Positions 42,390 to 51,875 of a DNA stretch of 64,000 nucleotides are shown one piece after another. Position 1 is the stretch's first letter. Each line of letters begins with the position of its first letter. This DNA is from Herminiimonas arsenitoxidans. Its GTDB lineage: Bacteria; Pseudomonadota; Gammaproteobacteria; Burkholderiales; Burkholderiaceae_D. Location of the stretch: contig NZ_LT671418.1 of NCBI RefSeq assembly GCF_900130075.1, positions 3,596,001-3,660,000 on the forward strand. Reading direction: 5' to 3'. The position numbers and the translations under genes are program-made. Below the pieces are notes generated by a model. It saw nothing but the letters and a program-made list of their open reading frames with translations. It did no database searches and was not told the origin of the DNA.

Positions 42390-43634
42390 ATGTTTTCAAA
42401 AGACCAGACCCTGGCAAAAACAGATGCAGAATTGTGGTCGGCCATCCAGAAGGAAAATAACCGTCAGCAAGAACATATCGAGCTGATCGCATCCGAGAAC
42501 TACACATCGCCTGCGGTGATGGAAGCGCAAGGTACGCAACTGACCAACAAGTACGCCGAAGGTTATCCAGGCAAGCGTTACTACGGTGGTTGTGAATTTG
42601 TCGATATCGTTGAACAATTGGCGATCGATCGCTTGAAAAAATTGTTTGGCGCAGATGCTGCCAACGTACAGCCGAACTCCGGTTCGCAAGCTAACCAAGG
42701 CGTGTTCCTGGCTGTATTGAAACCAGGCGACACTATCATGGGTATGTCGTTGGCAGAAGGTGGTCACTTGACGCACGGCATGGCATTGAACATGTCCGGC
42801 AAGTGGTTCAACGTTGTCTCCTACGGTTTGAACGAAAAAGAAGAAATCGACTACGACGCGATGGAACGTCTGGCACGTGAACACAAGCCTAAGCTGATCA
42901 TCGCTGGTGCATCGGCTTACGCATTGCGCATCGACTTCGAACGCTTCGCTAAAATCGCAAAAGAGATCGGTGCCTACTTCATGGTCGACATGGCGCACTA
43001 CGCCGGTCTGATCGCTGCTGGCGAATATCCGAATCCAGTGCCATACGCAGATTTCGTCACATCGACCACGCATAAATCCTTGCGCGGCCCACGCGGCGGC
43101 TTCATTCTGATGAAGGCTGAACACGAAAAAATCATCAACTCGGCGATTTTCCCAGGCTTGCAAGGCGGCCCATTGATGCACGTGATCGCTGGTAAAGCAG
43201 TTGCGTTCAAAGAAGCGCTGGAGCCTGAATTCAAGGCGTATCAACAGCAAGTCGTGAAGAATGCGGACGCATTGGCCAAAGCACTGATCGCACGTGGTCT
43301 GCGCATCGTTTCCAGCCGTACCGAATCGCACGTGATGCTGGTTGATCTGCGCGCGAAGAAAATCACCGGTAAAGATGCAGAGGCCTTGCTCGGTTCCGCA
43401 CACATCACTTGCAACAAGAACGCGATCCCTAACGATCCAGAAAAACCATTTGTCACTTCCGGTATCCGCCTCGGCAGCCCGGCGATGACCACACGTGGTT
43501 TCAAGGAAGCGGAAGCAACCAAGGTCGGCAATCTGATCGCCGACGTATTGGATAATCCAAACGATGCAGCAACCATCGAACGCGTGAAAGCAGAAGTCAA
43601 AAAATTGACCGCAGCCTTTCCAGTCTACGGTTGA
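42390..43634 (+). CDS. glyA: serine hydroxymethyltransferase
   Basis: A 414-residue PLP enzyme that interconverts serine and glycine with tetrahydrofolate and feeds one-carbon metabolism. The PLP lysine is K229 in [15 protein letters not shown], and the N-terminal block [32 protein letters not shown] is complete. The ribosome site GGAG lies 7-8 bases upstream. The long preceding region suggests leader control. A very strong terminator follows. Confidence 0.97.
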   Translation: MFSKDQTLAKTDAELWSAIQKENNRQQEHIELIASENYTSPAVMEAQGTQLTNKYAEGYPGKRYYGGCEFVDIVEQLAIDRLKKLFGADAANVQPNSGSQANQGVFLAVLKPGDTIMGMSLAEGGHLTHGMALNMSGKWFNVVSYGLNEKEEIDYDAMERLAREHKPKLIIAGASAYALRIDFERFAKIAKEIGAYFMVDMAHYAGLIAAGEYPNPVPYADFVTSTTHKSLRGPRGGFILMKAEHEKIINSAIFPGLQGGPLMHVIAGKAVAFKEALEPEFKAYQQQVVKNADALAKALIARGLRIVSSRTESHVMLVDLRAKKITGKDAEALLGSAHITCNKNAIPNDPEKPFVTSGIRLGSPAMTTRGFKEAEATKVGNLIADVLDNPNDAATIERVKAEVKKLTAAFPVYG

Positions 43635-43695
43635 TCGTTTGATTTAAAGTTTGTTGTAGTTGAAAAGTGCTCTTCATTGAAGTGAAGGGCGCAGC

Positions 43696-43738
43696 AAAAT
43701 GGCCTTGTCAGAGTAATTTACTCAGACAAGGCCATTTT
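43696..43738 (+). terminator. terminator of glyA
   Basis: AAAATGGCCTTGTC / GACAAGGCCATTTT, 14 perfect pairs, extended by GAG/CTC at the loop. The T-run is short on the plus strand (TTTT inside the stem). Confidence 0.8.
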
Positions 43739-43838
43739 GGGATGTTGGCTTAGGTAACATTGGTATTTGCTTTGCATCATTTTGCAGGTGAACATATTTG
43801 TTTCGCTGACGTAACGATTCATAAGGCCACGCACCGCG

Positions 43839-44309
43839 ATGAAATGTCCTTTTTGCCAGCATGACGATACCCAGGTTCTCGATACACGCGTTTCGGAAGA
43901 GGGCGACAGCATACGTCGTCGTCGTCGCTGCGTGAATTGCGATAAGCGTTTTACGACTTACGAGCGCATCGAATTAGCGATGCCGGTGATCGTGAAGAAG
44001 AACGGCAGTCGCACCGACTACGATCCCAAGAAGCTGCAAGGTAGCTTGCAACTTGCCTTGCGCAAGCGTCCTGTCTCGGCTGAGGCAGTTGATGCGGCGA
44101 TTCATCGTATAGAACAAAAGCTGCTTTCCAGCGGCGAACGCGAAGTGCTTTCTGGTCAGATCGGTGAGTTGGTCATGCGCGAGTTGCAACGCCTCGACAA
44201 GATTGCCTACATTCGTTTTGCCTCGGTCTATAAGAGTTTTGAAGACGTGGCCGAATTCCAGGACGCGATTGCCGAAGTGGGGCGTGAGCGCAAACCTCCA
44301 GCCAAATAA
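43839..44309 (+). CDS. nrdR: transcriptional repressor NrdR
   Basis: The 156-residue product has the zinc ribbon CPFC (C3, C6) and CVNC (C31, C34), the linker [19 protein letters not shown], and the ATP-cone domain (about 49-139; [24 protein letters not shown]). It represses ribonucleotide reductase genes when dATP is high. The order glyA-nrdR is common in betaproteobacteria. Confidence 0.96.
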   Translation: MKCPFCQHDDTQVLDTRVSEEGDSIRRRRRCVNCDKRFTTYERIELAMPVIVKKNGSRTDYDPKKLQGSLQLALRKRPVSAEAVDAAIHRIEQKLLSSGEREVLSGQIGELVMRELQRLDKIAYIRFASVYKSFEDVAEFQDAIAEVGRERKPPAK

Positions 44310-44325
44310 CGTTAGCTAACGACGA

Positions 44326-44718
44326 ATGAAATTCGCCTACACCATCATTTATGTTCCGGATGTAGCTGCATCCTTGCAATTCTTTGAGCAGGCATTCGGA
44401 TTCTCGCGACGCTTTCTGCATGAGTCCGGCACCTATGGTGAGCTGGAAACCGGCGCGACGACGCTAGCATTCGCATCGCACGACCTCGCTGAGATGAATT
44501 ATTCAACAGGGCATATTGCTGCCCACACTTCACCCAAACCACTCGGTATTGAAATCGCCTTCACAACAGACGACGTACAAGCCGCGCATGCAAAAGCTTT
44601 GTCTATCGGTGCTACAGAACTGTCACCACCGACGGCCAAGCCGTGGGGGCAAATCGTTTCCTACGTGCGTTGTCCTGACGGCTCCTTGGTAGAGCTGTGC
44701 ACGCCGATTGTCTCTTGA
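44326..44718 (+). CDS. VOC-family glyoxalase/dioxygenase-like protein
   Basis: A 130-residue vicinal-oxygen-chelate fold protein, one beta-alpha-beta-beta-beta module pair: KFAYTIIYVPDVAASLQFFEQAFGF at the start, TGATTLAFASH in the middle, and PWGQIVSYVRCPDGSLVELCTPI at the end, with the metal-ligand Glu in the last block. Substrate unknown. It overlaps nothing and is followed after 7 bases by a DUF1801 gene, probably in one transcript with nrdR or alone. Confidence 0.82.
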   Translation: MKFAYTIIYVPDVAASLQFFEQAFGFSRRFLHESGTYGELETGATTLAFASHDLAEMNYSTGHIAAHTSPKPLGIEIAFTTDDVQAAHAKALSIGATELSPPTAKPWGQIVSYVRCPDGSLVELCTPIVS

Positions 44719-44725
44719 TTCATCC

Positions 44726-45082
44726 ATGAGTGACGCCAGAGTCGAGCAACTGCTGAGCGATTTTCGCCTCGTTAATCCGGATCGATACGATTTGGTGCAG
44801 GCAGTTCGCAAGACGATTTATGCGACGGTAGCGCATGCTTCAGAGCGTGTGATGTATGGCGGTTTTATGTTCGCAGCGCCGAAAGACTTCTGTGGTGTCT
44901 TTGCCTACGCTGAACATGTATCCATCGAGTTTGGACGTGGTTGTGATTTGCAGGATGATTGGCGTGTTCTGGAAGGTAAGGGCAAGTTGCGTCGCCATAT
45001 CAAGATACATGCTTTGGATGAAATCAAGAGCAAGCATCTTGCTACTTACATCGCGCAAGCATGTACGAATGTGAATGATTAA
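44726..45082 (+). CDS. DUF1801 family protein
   Basis: The product (118 residues) resembles the DUF1801/YdhG-like domain: YDLVQAVRKTIYATVAHASERVMYGGFMFAA (near 22-52), CGVFAYAEHVSIEFGRG, and a C-terminal RRHIKIHALDEIKSKHLATYI. Family members are small cytoplasmic proteins of unknown function with a frataxin-like fold. The start at 44726 is preferred over 44708, which lies inside the VOC gene. Confidence 0.75.
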   Translation: MSDARVEQLLSDFRLVNPDRYDLVQAVRKTIYATVAHASERVMYGGFMFAAPKDFCGVFAYAEHVSIEFGRGCDLQDDWRVLEGKGKLRRHIKIHALDEIKSKHLATYIAQACTNVND

Positions 45083-45374
45083 TTCGGCCGCATCGCAGTA
45101 AGCTTCATTAAATATCTCGTACTACATCTAGTGCGTATCCAATAGTTTTTCATTGCTTCACTCTTCGAATTCTCAAGCTTGAAAGACTGTGCATCTGCTT
45201 GCAGACCACGGTGTATATAGCATTTCACTTTCCACTTAATAAAATTTCCCATATTGATGGGATACGAAAAATACTAAAAAATTGCCACAATAATAATTGT
45301 CAAAGAGGCTATTTCTCTTTGAGGAATGCAGTTCACCTTAACTGAGCATCACGCGCATTGGGGAAAGACACTGG
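45083..45374. other. intergenic region before the minor pilin operon
   Basis: About 290 AT-rich bases without a convincing gene. A hairpin TCAAAGAG / CTCTTTGA (45300-45322) lies 50 bases before pilV. The operon promoter should be here, but no clear -35/-10 or -24/-12 pair could be picked with confidence. Confidence 0.35.
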
Positions 45375-45965
45375 ATGATGGCATCGACGGAACATGGATT
45401 TTCACTGATTGAAGTATTGATCTCGGTTTTTGTCTTGGCAGTTGGTGTGATCGGTGCGGCCGGTATGCAACTGACCGCTTTGCGGACGACGCAACAATCT
45501 GTATTTCAAACCAAAGCATTGCATCTTGCGACGGAAATGGCAGACAAGATGCGCGCCAATGTCACCCAGATGCAACTTGACGATGCGATCAATCCATATT
45601 TGCGCGTCGACTATCAATCATCTTCAATCACAACATCTCATCAATCTACCCATCATTGCTACGGTACCGATACGCATTGTGATGCCGGACAGCTAGCCAG
45701 TTTTGATATCGAGCGATGGTTGCGGCGTATCGATAAGGAATTGCCTGGTGGACGCGTACGTATTTGTCGAGATGCCGAGCCATGGAATACGGCAAACCTC
45801 CATTTCAATTGGGATTGCGTAGCGGCGAACGGGATGGCATCGATTGCATCATTGGTAATCAAAATCGGTTGGCCGGATAAAAATCATGATGGCAGGTCGA
45901 CTGGCGAGAGCAGCAAACAATTTACGCCAACTATAGTGCTGACTGTTGCACCGTATGCCAAATGA
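45375..45965 (+). CDS. pilV: type IV pilus modification / minor pilin PilV
   Basis: The 196-residue product starts with a prepilin leader and the class III signal GFSLIEVLISVFVLAVGVIGAAGMQ; PilD should cut after the Gly. Family blocks include QTKALHLATEMADKMRAN. PilV is a minor pilin that with PilW, PilX and PilE forms the tip complex on PilY1 and primes pilus assembly. It opens a six-gene operon in the order pilV-pilW-pilX-pilY1-pilE-fimT. The stop overlaps the pilW start by ATGA. Confidence 0.9.
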   Translation: MMASTEHGFSLIEVLISVFVLAVGVIGAAGMQLTALRTTQQSVFQTKALHLATEMADKMRANVTQMQLDDAINPYLRVDYQSSSITTSHQSTHHCYGTDTHCDAGQLASFDIERWLRRIDKELPGGRVRICRDAEPWNTANLHFNWDCVAANGMASIASLVIKIGWPDKNHDGRSTGESSKQFTPTIVLTVAPYAK

Positions 45966-46960
45966 AGCGGGGGAATTCAACTCGTTGCTTGCAAGTGATT
46001 GGCATGTCACGTCAACAAGGATGGACGATCGTTGAGCTAATGATCGCCATGACGCTGGGTTTGTTCATCCTCCTAACGGTAACCGGCTTGCTGTTATCGA
46101 GCAAGGCTGCTTACGTCGCGCAGGATCAGAGTGGCCACGTCCAGGAAACGGGGCGCTATGCGATGGAAATTTTATCGCGCGCGATACGCCAATCTGGTTA
46201 TGAAAACTGGAATAGTGAATGGATGCCTGTTCTTGCTACCGCAGACTTTAGCCCGAGCGTGATGGGCATGGATGCGATGACCTTGAAGAAAACAACGGCT
46301 GGACTGGAATCACCTGTCTCTTCGTCTTCCGACGTGGTCAATGGTAGCGATATTCTGGCCTTGCGTTTCTTCGGTGATGGCGATGTTGTCCTTAACTGTG
46401 CAGGCTTGATCGTTCCTGCTGCAACATCAACAGTTGATGCGGAGCAGGAACGAGGCTGGAGCATCTTCTTTGTAGCAAAGGATAGTGCAGGCGAACCTGA
46501 GCTGCGTTGCAAATATCGTTCCAAAACAAGTTGGAATGCCGACGCTATTGCGCGTGGTGTGGAATCCTTTCAGGTCTTGTATGGCGTCGATGTAGATGGT
46601 GACGGTTTGCCTGATCGTTTTATCAATGCCAGTGCAGTCGACGATTTGGATGATGGCTTGTTGTTGACGGGCGTTAACGCCGTGGCACGTGCAGCAGACA
46701 AAAATCGCAAGACGCATTGGAAGAAGGTGCGTTCAATCAAATTTGCATTATTGATACGCGGCTCGCAAACAGCGCGTGATGATGCCCTGATTGCCGAACA
46801 CGATTTGTTTGGTGCTGAATACGCGAATATGCATGCAGCCAGCGATAAAGGTGTACGTCTCAAGGAAGATGCACTGCCGAGCGCCATGCGCAATCGGATC
46901 AGGAAGGTTTTTACGCAAACCATACAGTTGCGTAATGATGTCGCGGGTAGTGGTGCGTGA
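45962..46960 (+). CDS. pilW: type IV pilus minor pilin PilW
   Basis: A 332-residue prepilin-like protein with the cleavage and helix region QQGWTIVELMIAMTLGLFILLTVTGLL. The PilW pattern QETGRYAMEILSRAIRQSGYENW follows it (about 61-83), and the globular part contains several Cys. An internal ATG at 46004 (MSRQQGWTIVEL) is an alternative start. It is coupled to pilV by an ATGA overlap and to pilX by a GTGA overlap. Confidence 0.88.
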   Translation: MKRGNSTRCLQVIGMSRQQGWTIVELMIAMTLGLFILLTVTGLLLSSKAAYVAQDQSGHVQETGRYAMEILSRAIRQSGYENWNSEWMPVLATADFSPSVMGMDAMTLKKTTAGLESPVSSSSDVVNGSDILALRFFGDGDVVLNCAGLIVPAATSTVDAEQERGWSIFFVAKDSAGEPELRCKYRSKTSWNADAIARGVESFQVLYGVDVDGDGLPDRFINASAVDDLDDGLLLTGVNAVARAADKNRKTHWKKVRSIKFALLIRGSQTARDDALIAEHDLFGAEYANMHAASDKGVRLKEDALPSAMRNRIRKVFTQTIQLRNDVAGSGA

Positions 46961-47586
46961 GAGCTTGTTTGGCATCGTGCCGACGTCATCAGTATGGCGT
47001 GACTTTGGTCGTCACGTTATTGATGCTGGTTGTGGTTTTGCTATTGGGGATTGCCGCGGCGCAGATTGCCTTGCAGGGTGAGAAATCATCACGCAACGAT
47101 AGAGATAGGCAGATTGCTTTTCAGGCTGCCGAAGCTGTATTGCTGGACGCAGAAATGGATATTGAGCATTCGCCGGATGCGGATAGATCACGTAGCTATA
47201 TTTTCTCCAGCAGCAGTGCGCTTGGTTTTCCGGGGGAAGCAGATGCTGCTTGCGGTAGTGGTACACAGAATATTTATCTGGGTTTGTGTCGCTCTGCGGC
47301 AGAAGGTGTTGTACCCGTATGGCAGACCGTCAACTTCATGGATGGGGATGATAAAACAAGCCACTCGGTGCCATACGGCAGATTTACAGGACAGTCTTTT
47401 CAAACTGGTGCCGGTTCGTTGTCGGCCAGAGTACCTCGTTACATCATCGAATTGATGACGCATAGAAAGGTCGGCGAGAGCACTGATCAAGCTGATTATC
47501 TCTATCGGATTACGGCTATCGGTTTTGGTACGCGCGAGACGACACAAGTGGTATTGCAAACGGTTTATCGCAAGGCTGGTCGATGA
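46957..47586 (+). CDS. pilX: type IV pilus assembly protein PilX
   Basis: A 209-residue minor pilin-like protein from a GTG start that overlaps the pilW stop. The N-terminal helix YGVTLVVTLLMLVVVLLLGIAAAQIALQGEK lacks the usual Glu5, as PilX proteins often do, and RDRQIAFQAAEAVLLDAE follows as in the PilX_N domain. It ends in a small beta domain. It is part of the pilus tip complex. Confidence 0.85.
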   Translation: MRACLASCRRHQYGVTLVVTLLMLVVVLLLGIAAAQIALQGEKSSRNDRDRQIAFQAAEAVLLDAEMDIEHSPDADRSRSYIFSSSSALGFPGEADAACGSGTQNIYLGLCRSAAEGVVPVWQTVNFMDGDDKTSHSVPYGRFTGQSFQTGAGSLSARVPRYIIELMTHRKVGESTDQADYLYRITAIGFGTRETTQVVLQTVYRKAGR

Positions 47587-49718
47587 GCGTTCGTTTCGTT
47601 CTTTCGTTATTCATTTTCATAAGCACTCATGCGATTGCAGTGCCGGAAGTTGACCTCGCCAGTTCCCTCTTGATTTCTATGCGTTGTACTTCTGATCCAT
47701 CAGGGAAATTAACCATTTCAGGTGCGACGGTATCTACAGATGGTGCACATCTGTATCAGACAGGACTCAATCCGCTGACATGGAGCGGCAGTTTGAAGAA
47801 ATTGTCGTTAAAGCAGACAGGTAGCCGCGGTGCTGCAGCACTATCTGCCGAGTGGGATGCGGCAGATATCTTGACTGGTAATGGACTGGTTCCGGCGAGA
47901 CCGGATGCAGATGCGCGTCGTATTTACACTGCAAGAATAAACGCCGATCTATCGTTAAGCATGATTCCGTTCTCTTGGACTAACTTGTCCATTGCGCAAA
48001 GAGCTGCGCTGAATACCTCGCCACTTAATAGTGCTCATGATGACTTGGGCGAAAAGCGTCTGTATTATTTACGTGGTGGCCGTAGATACGAAATAGGTCA
48101 GGCAGAGGGCATCTTCCGTGCACGTGATCGCGTGCTTGGTGCGATTGTGCATAGCGCTCCGGTATTTGGTGGCGCGCCTTCCAGCAATGTGCAAGGCGTT
48201 GATTATCGTGAGTTTCATGAAGCAAATAGGGCGCGTCGTCCAGCGGTGTATGTAGGAGCGAGTGACGGTATGTTGCATGCCTTCGATGCAACGACTGGTG
48301 AAGAGCTATTTGCTTATATCCCCCATGCATTGTTTGAGCGTCTCGGGCAATTGACATCACCGAATACTGCTTATGTTCCGTATGTGGATGGTGCGATTAC
48401 GGTCGCAGAGGCACGTATAGGCAAGCAATGGAGCAGCGTGCTGGTGTCCGGCATGGGCGGCGGTGCGCAGGGAGTGTTCGCACTGGATGTGACTGTGCCG
48501 GAGCAATTTGAGAAGGGAGCGGGTGTTCTATGGGAATTTACCGATGCAGATGATCCTGACATCGGTAATCTCTTTGCTCCGGCAGCCATTGCAAAATTCA
48601 AAATGAGCGTCGTCAAAGGCGTACCTACGTACCGATACTTTGCCGTCGTTACTAGCGGACTGAATAACTACCGTGATGACGGTAAAGGCAAATTCAATGT
48701 AAGTGCATCAAACGCACTTTTCTTGCTGGCTTTAGATAAAGCACCATCAGAAAAATGGGTAGCAGGCCTTAATTATTTCAAATTTATTGTGCCAATCAGC
48801 GATCAAAATTTGCCAAATGGCTTAGCTGCGCCTGCATTCACCCTTGCCGGGGACGGCGCAGTGGATGTTGTTTATGCAGGTGATTTGCAGGGAAATATGT
48901 GGCGTTTCGATTTCAGCGGAAGCGCACCGTGGCTGAATGTCTTTGGTGGTGCATCACCAAAGCCTTTATTTGTCGCGGTGGATGCCAACAAGAATAGACA
49001 AGCCATCACACAAAAGGCCAATGTCGTCTTTGCGCCTGAACGCGGTTATCTAGTGTCGTTCGGTACGGGGAAGTTTATGGAGGCAAGTGATCTTCAGGAA
49101 AACGCTTTCAGAAAACAATCCTTTTACGGGATTCTAGATAATGCAGGCGAGAAGATCGCAGGACGTCAGCAGCTAGCAGAAAGACGTTTGGCAGTCAGTA
49201 CTGCTCGCAACGATACGCTGGAAATTAGTGGCGACGTTTTCAAATATGGCAGCGCTGGTTCTGGCGAGAAGGGCTGGTACTTCGACTTCATTGATTCCGA
49301 TAAAACAGGTGAGCGCAGCATCAGTTCCGCACAAATTATCGATGGAAGATTGTTCTTCAATACCTTGATTCCCAGTAATGATCCTTGTAAAAGCGCGAGT
49401 GGACGTTCCTATGTTCTGGATATCTTCACTGGTTTGTCTGCCATTGCAAACTGGACGGGCTATTTATCAAACATGAGTGTGGCGAATGTTCCGATGATGG
49501 TGATAAGCACTTCAAGCGAAGTGACGGAACGAGATGCCACTGGCAAGCGTCGCATCAAGGAAAAACTGGAAGTTATCGATCCTCTTACCGGCAAGGTAAA
49601 AGAGGTGATCGTACCGACCAAAGAAAACGTACTTGAGACAGTCAAGACGGCTGGTCGCCTAAGCTGGCGTGAAATCGTCAACTGGGTCGAATTGCGTAGC
49701 TCTCTTAACAAAAAATAG
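47583..49718 (+). CDS. pilY1: PilY1-type pilus tip/adhesin protein, short form
   Basis: The 711-residue product has a signal peptide (about 1-19) and the PilY1 C-terminal beta-propeller, with PAVYVGASDGMLHAFDATTGEELFAYIPHALF (about 218-249). A calcium-site-like stretch GDGAVDVVYAGDLQGNMWRFD lies near 425. It is much shorter than the usual 1000-1200 residues. The N-terminal von Willebrand-type domain, which senses surface contact and carries the MIDAS site in Pseudomonas, is missing. It could still act as the tip platform for the minor pilins. The stop of pilX overlaps its start by ATGA. Confidence 0.87.
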   Translation: MSVRFVLSLFIFISTHAIAVPEVDLASSLLISMRCTSDPSGKLTISGATVSTDGAHLYQTGLNPLTWSGSLKKLSLKQTGSRGAAALSAEWDAADILTGNGLVPARPDADARRIYTARINADLSLSMIPFSWTNLSIAQRAALNTSPLNSAHDDLGEKRLYYLRGGRRYEIGQAEGIFRARDRVLGAIVHSAPVFGGAPSSNVQGVDYREFHEANRARRPAVYVGASDGMLHAFDATTGEELFAYIPHALFERLGQLTSPNTAYVPYVDGAITVAEARIGKQWSSVLVSGMGGGAQGVFALDVTVPEQFEKGAGVLWEFTDADDPDIGNLFAPAAIAKFKMSVVKGVPTYRYFAVVTSGLNNYRDDGKGKFNVSASNALFLLALDKAPSEKWVAGLNYFKFIVPISDQNLPNGLAAPAFTLAGDGAVDVVYAGDLQGNMWRFDFSGSAPWLNVFGGASPKPLFVAVDANKNRQAITQKANVVFAPERGYLVSFGTGKFMEASDLQENAFRKQSFYGILDNAGEKIAGRQQLAERRLAVSTARNDTLEISGDVFKYGSAGSGEKGWYFDFIDSDKTGERSISSAQIIDGRLFFNTLIPSNDPCKSASGRSYVLDIFTGLSAIANWTGYLSNMSVANVPMMVISTSSEVTERDATGKRRIKEKLEVIDPLTGKVKEVIVPTKENVLETVKTAGRLSWREIVNWVELRSSLNKK

Positions 49719-49727
49719 GACGACATC

Positions 49728-50168
49728 ATGCGAAACAGTAGCGGTTTCACAATGATAGAAGTGATGGTTGTATTAATCATCATGGCAGTTCTTTCTGCAA
49801 TTGCCTTCCCGTCATATCAGGAGTCAATATTAAAGACGAAACGGGCAGAGGGACGCGCAGCATTGATGAAGACGATGCAACAGCAAGAACGTTATTATTC
49901 TTTGCATACGACTTATATGCCGTTTTCTTCAACATCCACAGATGTAAACGAAAAGAGATTCAACTGGTTTTCTGGCGAACACGCGAAGGTGAGTGCTTAT
50001 GAAATTAGCGCACAGGCATGCAATGGGGAAGAAATCCGTACTTGTGTTCTATTGATCGCACAGCCGGGAACGGCTAAGGTAAATGCCAGCTATCGTGATC
50101 CAGTCTGTGGTCAATTGATGTTGACCAGTACTGGCGAAAAATCGGCTGGTGCAAATCATTGTTGGTGA
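49728..50168 (+). CDS. pilE: type IV minor pilin PilE
   Basis: A 146-residue prepilin with the leader MRNSSG and the helix FTMIEVMVVLIIMAVLSAIAFPSYQ, followed by the KTKRAEGRAALMKTMQQQERYY block of the PilE/ComP type. Two Cys pairs near the C-terminus (AQACNGEEIRTC and DPVCGQ-HCW) could form disulfides of the D-region. It is a minor pilin of the tip complex. Confidence 0.88.
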   Translation: MRNSSGFTMIEVMVVLIIMAVLSAIAFPSYQESILKTKRAEGRAALMKTMQQQERYYSLHTTYMPFSSTSTDVNEKRFNWFSGEHAKVSAYEISAQACNGEEIRTCVLLIAQPGTAKVNASYRDPVCGQLMLTSTGEKSAGANHCW

Positions 50169-50172
50169 TGTC

Positions 50173-50709
50173 ATGCATTCTAAAATCAAATGGTGCAGTG
50201 GATTCTCCGTTGTTGAGTTGATGGCAATACTGGCAATCGTGGGAATTGCCTTGTCTATAGGCATTCCCAGTTTTCGCAGCATGATACAAAACCAACGATT
50301 GGCAACAGCGACGAATGCCTTGTTTATGTCGGTTAATCTGGCACGTTCGGAAGCGATACATCGCGGTACGCGTGTCGATCTGGTGCCTAAAGATGGATTG
50401 AAATGGAATAATGGCTGGGTCGTTTTCATCGATGAAAACAATAATCAACGTCCGGATGCGGATGAAATCATCGTGTATTCGCACGATGCGTTGGATCGTG
50501 AGATGCGGATCACGCCCAGCTTTACCGATTCGAAAGTACAATATATCGCATTCAATGGCACTGGACGCACGCGCACCAATGCGAGCAGCCAGACTTCGCA
50601 ATCGGGGAATTGGTTGCTGGAATTGGGGCCGCAATCGCGCAAGATCGTGATCAATTTTCTCGGTCGGCCACGTGTGTGTAATCCGGCCAAAGAAACGGCA
50701 ACTTGTTGA
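50173..50709 (+). CDS. fimT: GspH/FimT-family minor pilin
   Basis: The product (178 residues) is a prepilin with GFSVVELMAILAIVGIALSIGIPSFRSMIQNQRLATATNALFMSVNLARSEAIHRG, the FimT/GspH pattern, and WNNGWVVFIDENNNQRPDADE, which is typical of the GspH fold. FimT members bind DNA in some natural-transformation systems. It ends the pilin operon. The start at 50173 is preferred over 50149, which overlaps pilE. Confidence 0.86.
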   Translation: MHSKIKWCSGFSVVELMAILAIVGIALSIGIPSFRSMIQNQRLATATNALFMSVNLARSEAIHRGTRVDLVPKDGLKWNNGWVVFIDENNNQRPDADEIIVYSHDALDREMRITPSFTDSKVQYIAFNGTGRTRTNASSQTSQSGNWLLELGPQSRKIVINFLGRPRVCNPAKETATC

Positions 50710-50766
50710 TCAGCATCAGCGACAGTTGCATATACCAATTATTTATCACCATACACAAAGAGTCTC

Positions 50767-51858
50767 GTGGAAATTCATAGCGACGTACAAGGTATCCGCC
50801 TGGCATTGGAGCTTGCCGCCAAAGGCATGTTCACGACGACGCCTAACCCGCGCGTTGGTTGCGTCATCGTCAAGGAAAACAAAGTCATAGGCACCGGTTA
50901 TACGCAACCGGTCGGTCATGCACATGCCGAAGTACAAGCGCTGAACGATGCAGCTGATCGCGGCTTCGATGTGGCTGGTGCAACTGTGTATGTGACGCTG
51001 GAGCCATGCAGCCATCACGGCCGCACGCCACCTTGTGCTGATGCCTTGATTCGTGCGCGTGTGGCGCGCGTGGTCGCGGCTATCGCCGACCCGAATCCAT
51101 TGGTGGCAGGGCAAGGATTGGCGCGACTGGAAGCAGCGGGAATACAAGTCTCATGCGGCGTGCTGGAAGAGGAAGCGCGCGAAATCAATATCGGCTTCCT
51201 GTCACGCATGCAGCACGGCAAGCCGTGGGTGCGCATGAAGTCGGCGGCTAGTCTGGATGGCATGACCGCGCTGCATAACGGTATTAGTCAATGGATTACC
51301 GGAGATGAAGCGCGTGCCGATGGTCATTACTGGCGCGCACGTGCTTGCGCCATTCTGACCGGCATAGGCACCGTGATGGAAGATGATCCGCAACTGAATG
51401 TGCGTGCCATCGATACACCACGCCAACCGCAACGCATCGTGATCGATAGCCATTTGCAGATCAGTACACATGCGCGCGTGTTGACGGGTGGCGGTACCTT
51501 GATCGTGGCGGCACAAGCCAATCCCGAAAAAGAAAAAATTCTGCGTGATCTAGGCAATGAAGTCATCGTCTTGCCGAATGCCAGTGGCAAGGTCGATTTG
51601 GCAGCACTGATGCTGGAACTAGGTCGTCGCCAAATCAATGAGCTACATGTGGAAGCTGGCTTCAAATTAAATGGCTCCCTGATTCGTGAAGGCTGCGTCG
51701 ATGAGCTGCTGGTTTATTTGGCACCGACATTGCTGGGCGATGCGCAGCGCATGTTTAATCTGCCCGTGCTGGAGTCGCTGGAGCAGAAAAAGAATCTGAC
51801 TTTCCATGAGGTCAAGCAGATCGGTCCCGATTTGCGTATCCTTGCTCGTTTCATCTAA
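50767..51858 (+). CDS. ribD: bifunctional riboflavin deaminase/reductase RibD
   Basis: The 363-residue product, from a GTG start, has an N-terminal zinc deaminase (HAE at 53-55, PCSHHGRTPPC at 80-90) and a C-terminal reductase domain (about 150-363; VRMKSAASLDGMTA, TGIGTVMEDDPQLNVR, EAGFKLNGSLIREGCVDELLVYLAPTLLG). It carries out the second and third steps of riboflavin synthesis. ribE follows 17 bases later. Confidence 0.94.
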   Translation: MEIHSDVQGIRLALELAAKGMFTTTPNPRVGCVIVKENKVIGTGYTQPVGHAHAEVQALNDAADRGFDVAGATVYVTLEPCSHHGRTPPCADALIRARVARVVAAIADPNPLVAGQGLARLEAAGIQVSCGVLEEEAREINIGFLSRMQHGKPWVRMKSAASLDGMTALHNGISQWITGDEARADGHYWRARACAILTGIGTVMEDDPQLNVRAIDTPRQPQRIVIDSHLQISTHARVLTGGGTLIVAAQANPEKEKILRDLGNEVIVLPNASGKVDLAALMLELGRRQINELHVEAGFKLNGSLIREGCVDELLVYLAPTLLGDAQRMFNLPVLESLEQKKNLTFHEVKQIGPDLRILARFI

Positions 51859-51875
51859 CTTATTTCGTTTTCATC

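Noticed and set aside
42396-43403. A 335-codon open frame on the minus strand opposite glyA
   Set aside because: It is the antisense of a highly biased, conserved gene. The product is Phe/Cys/His-rich and without motifs.
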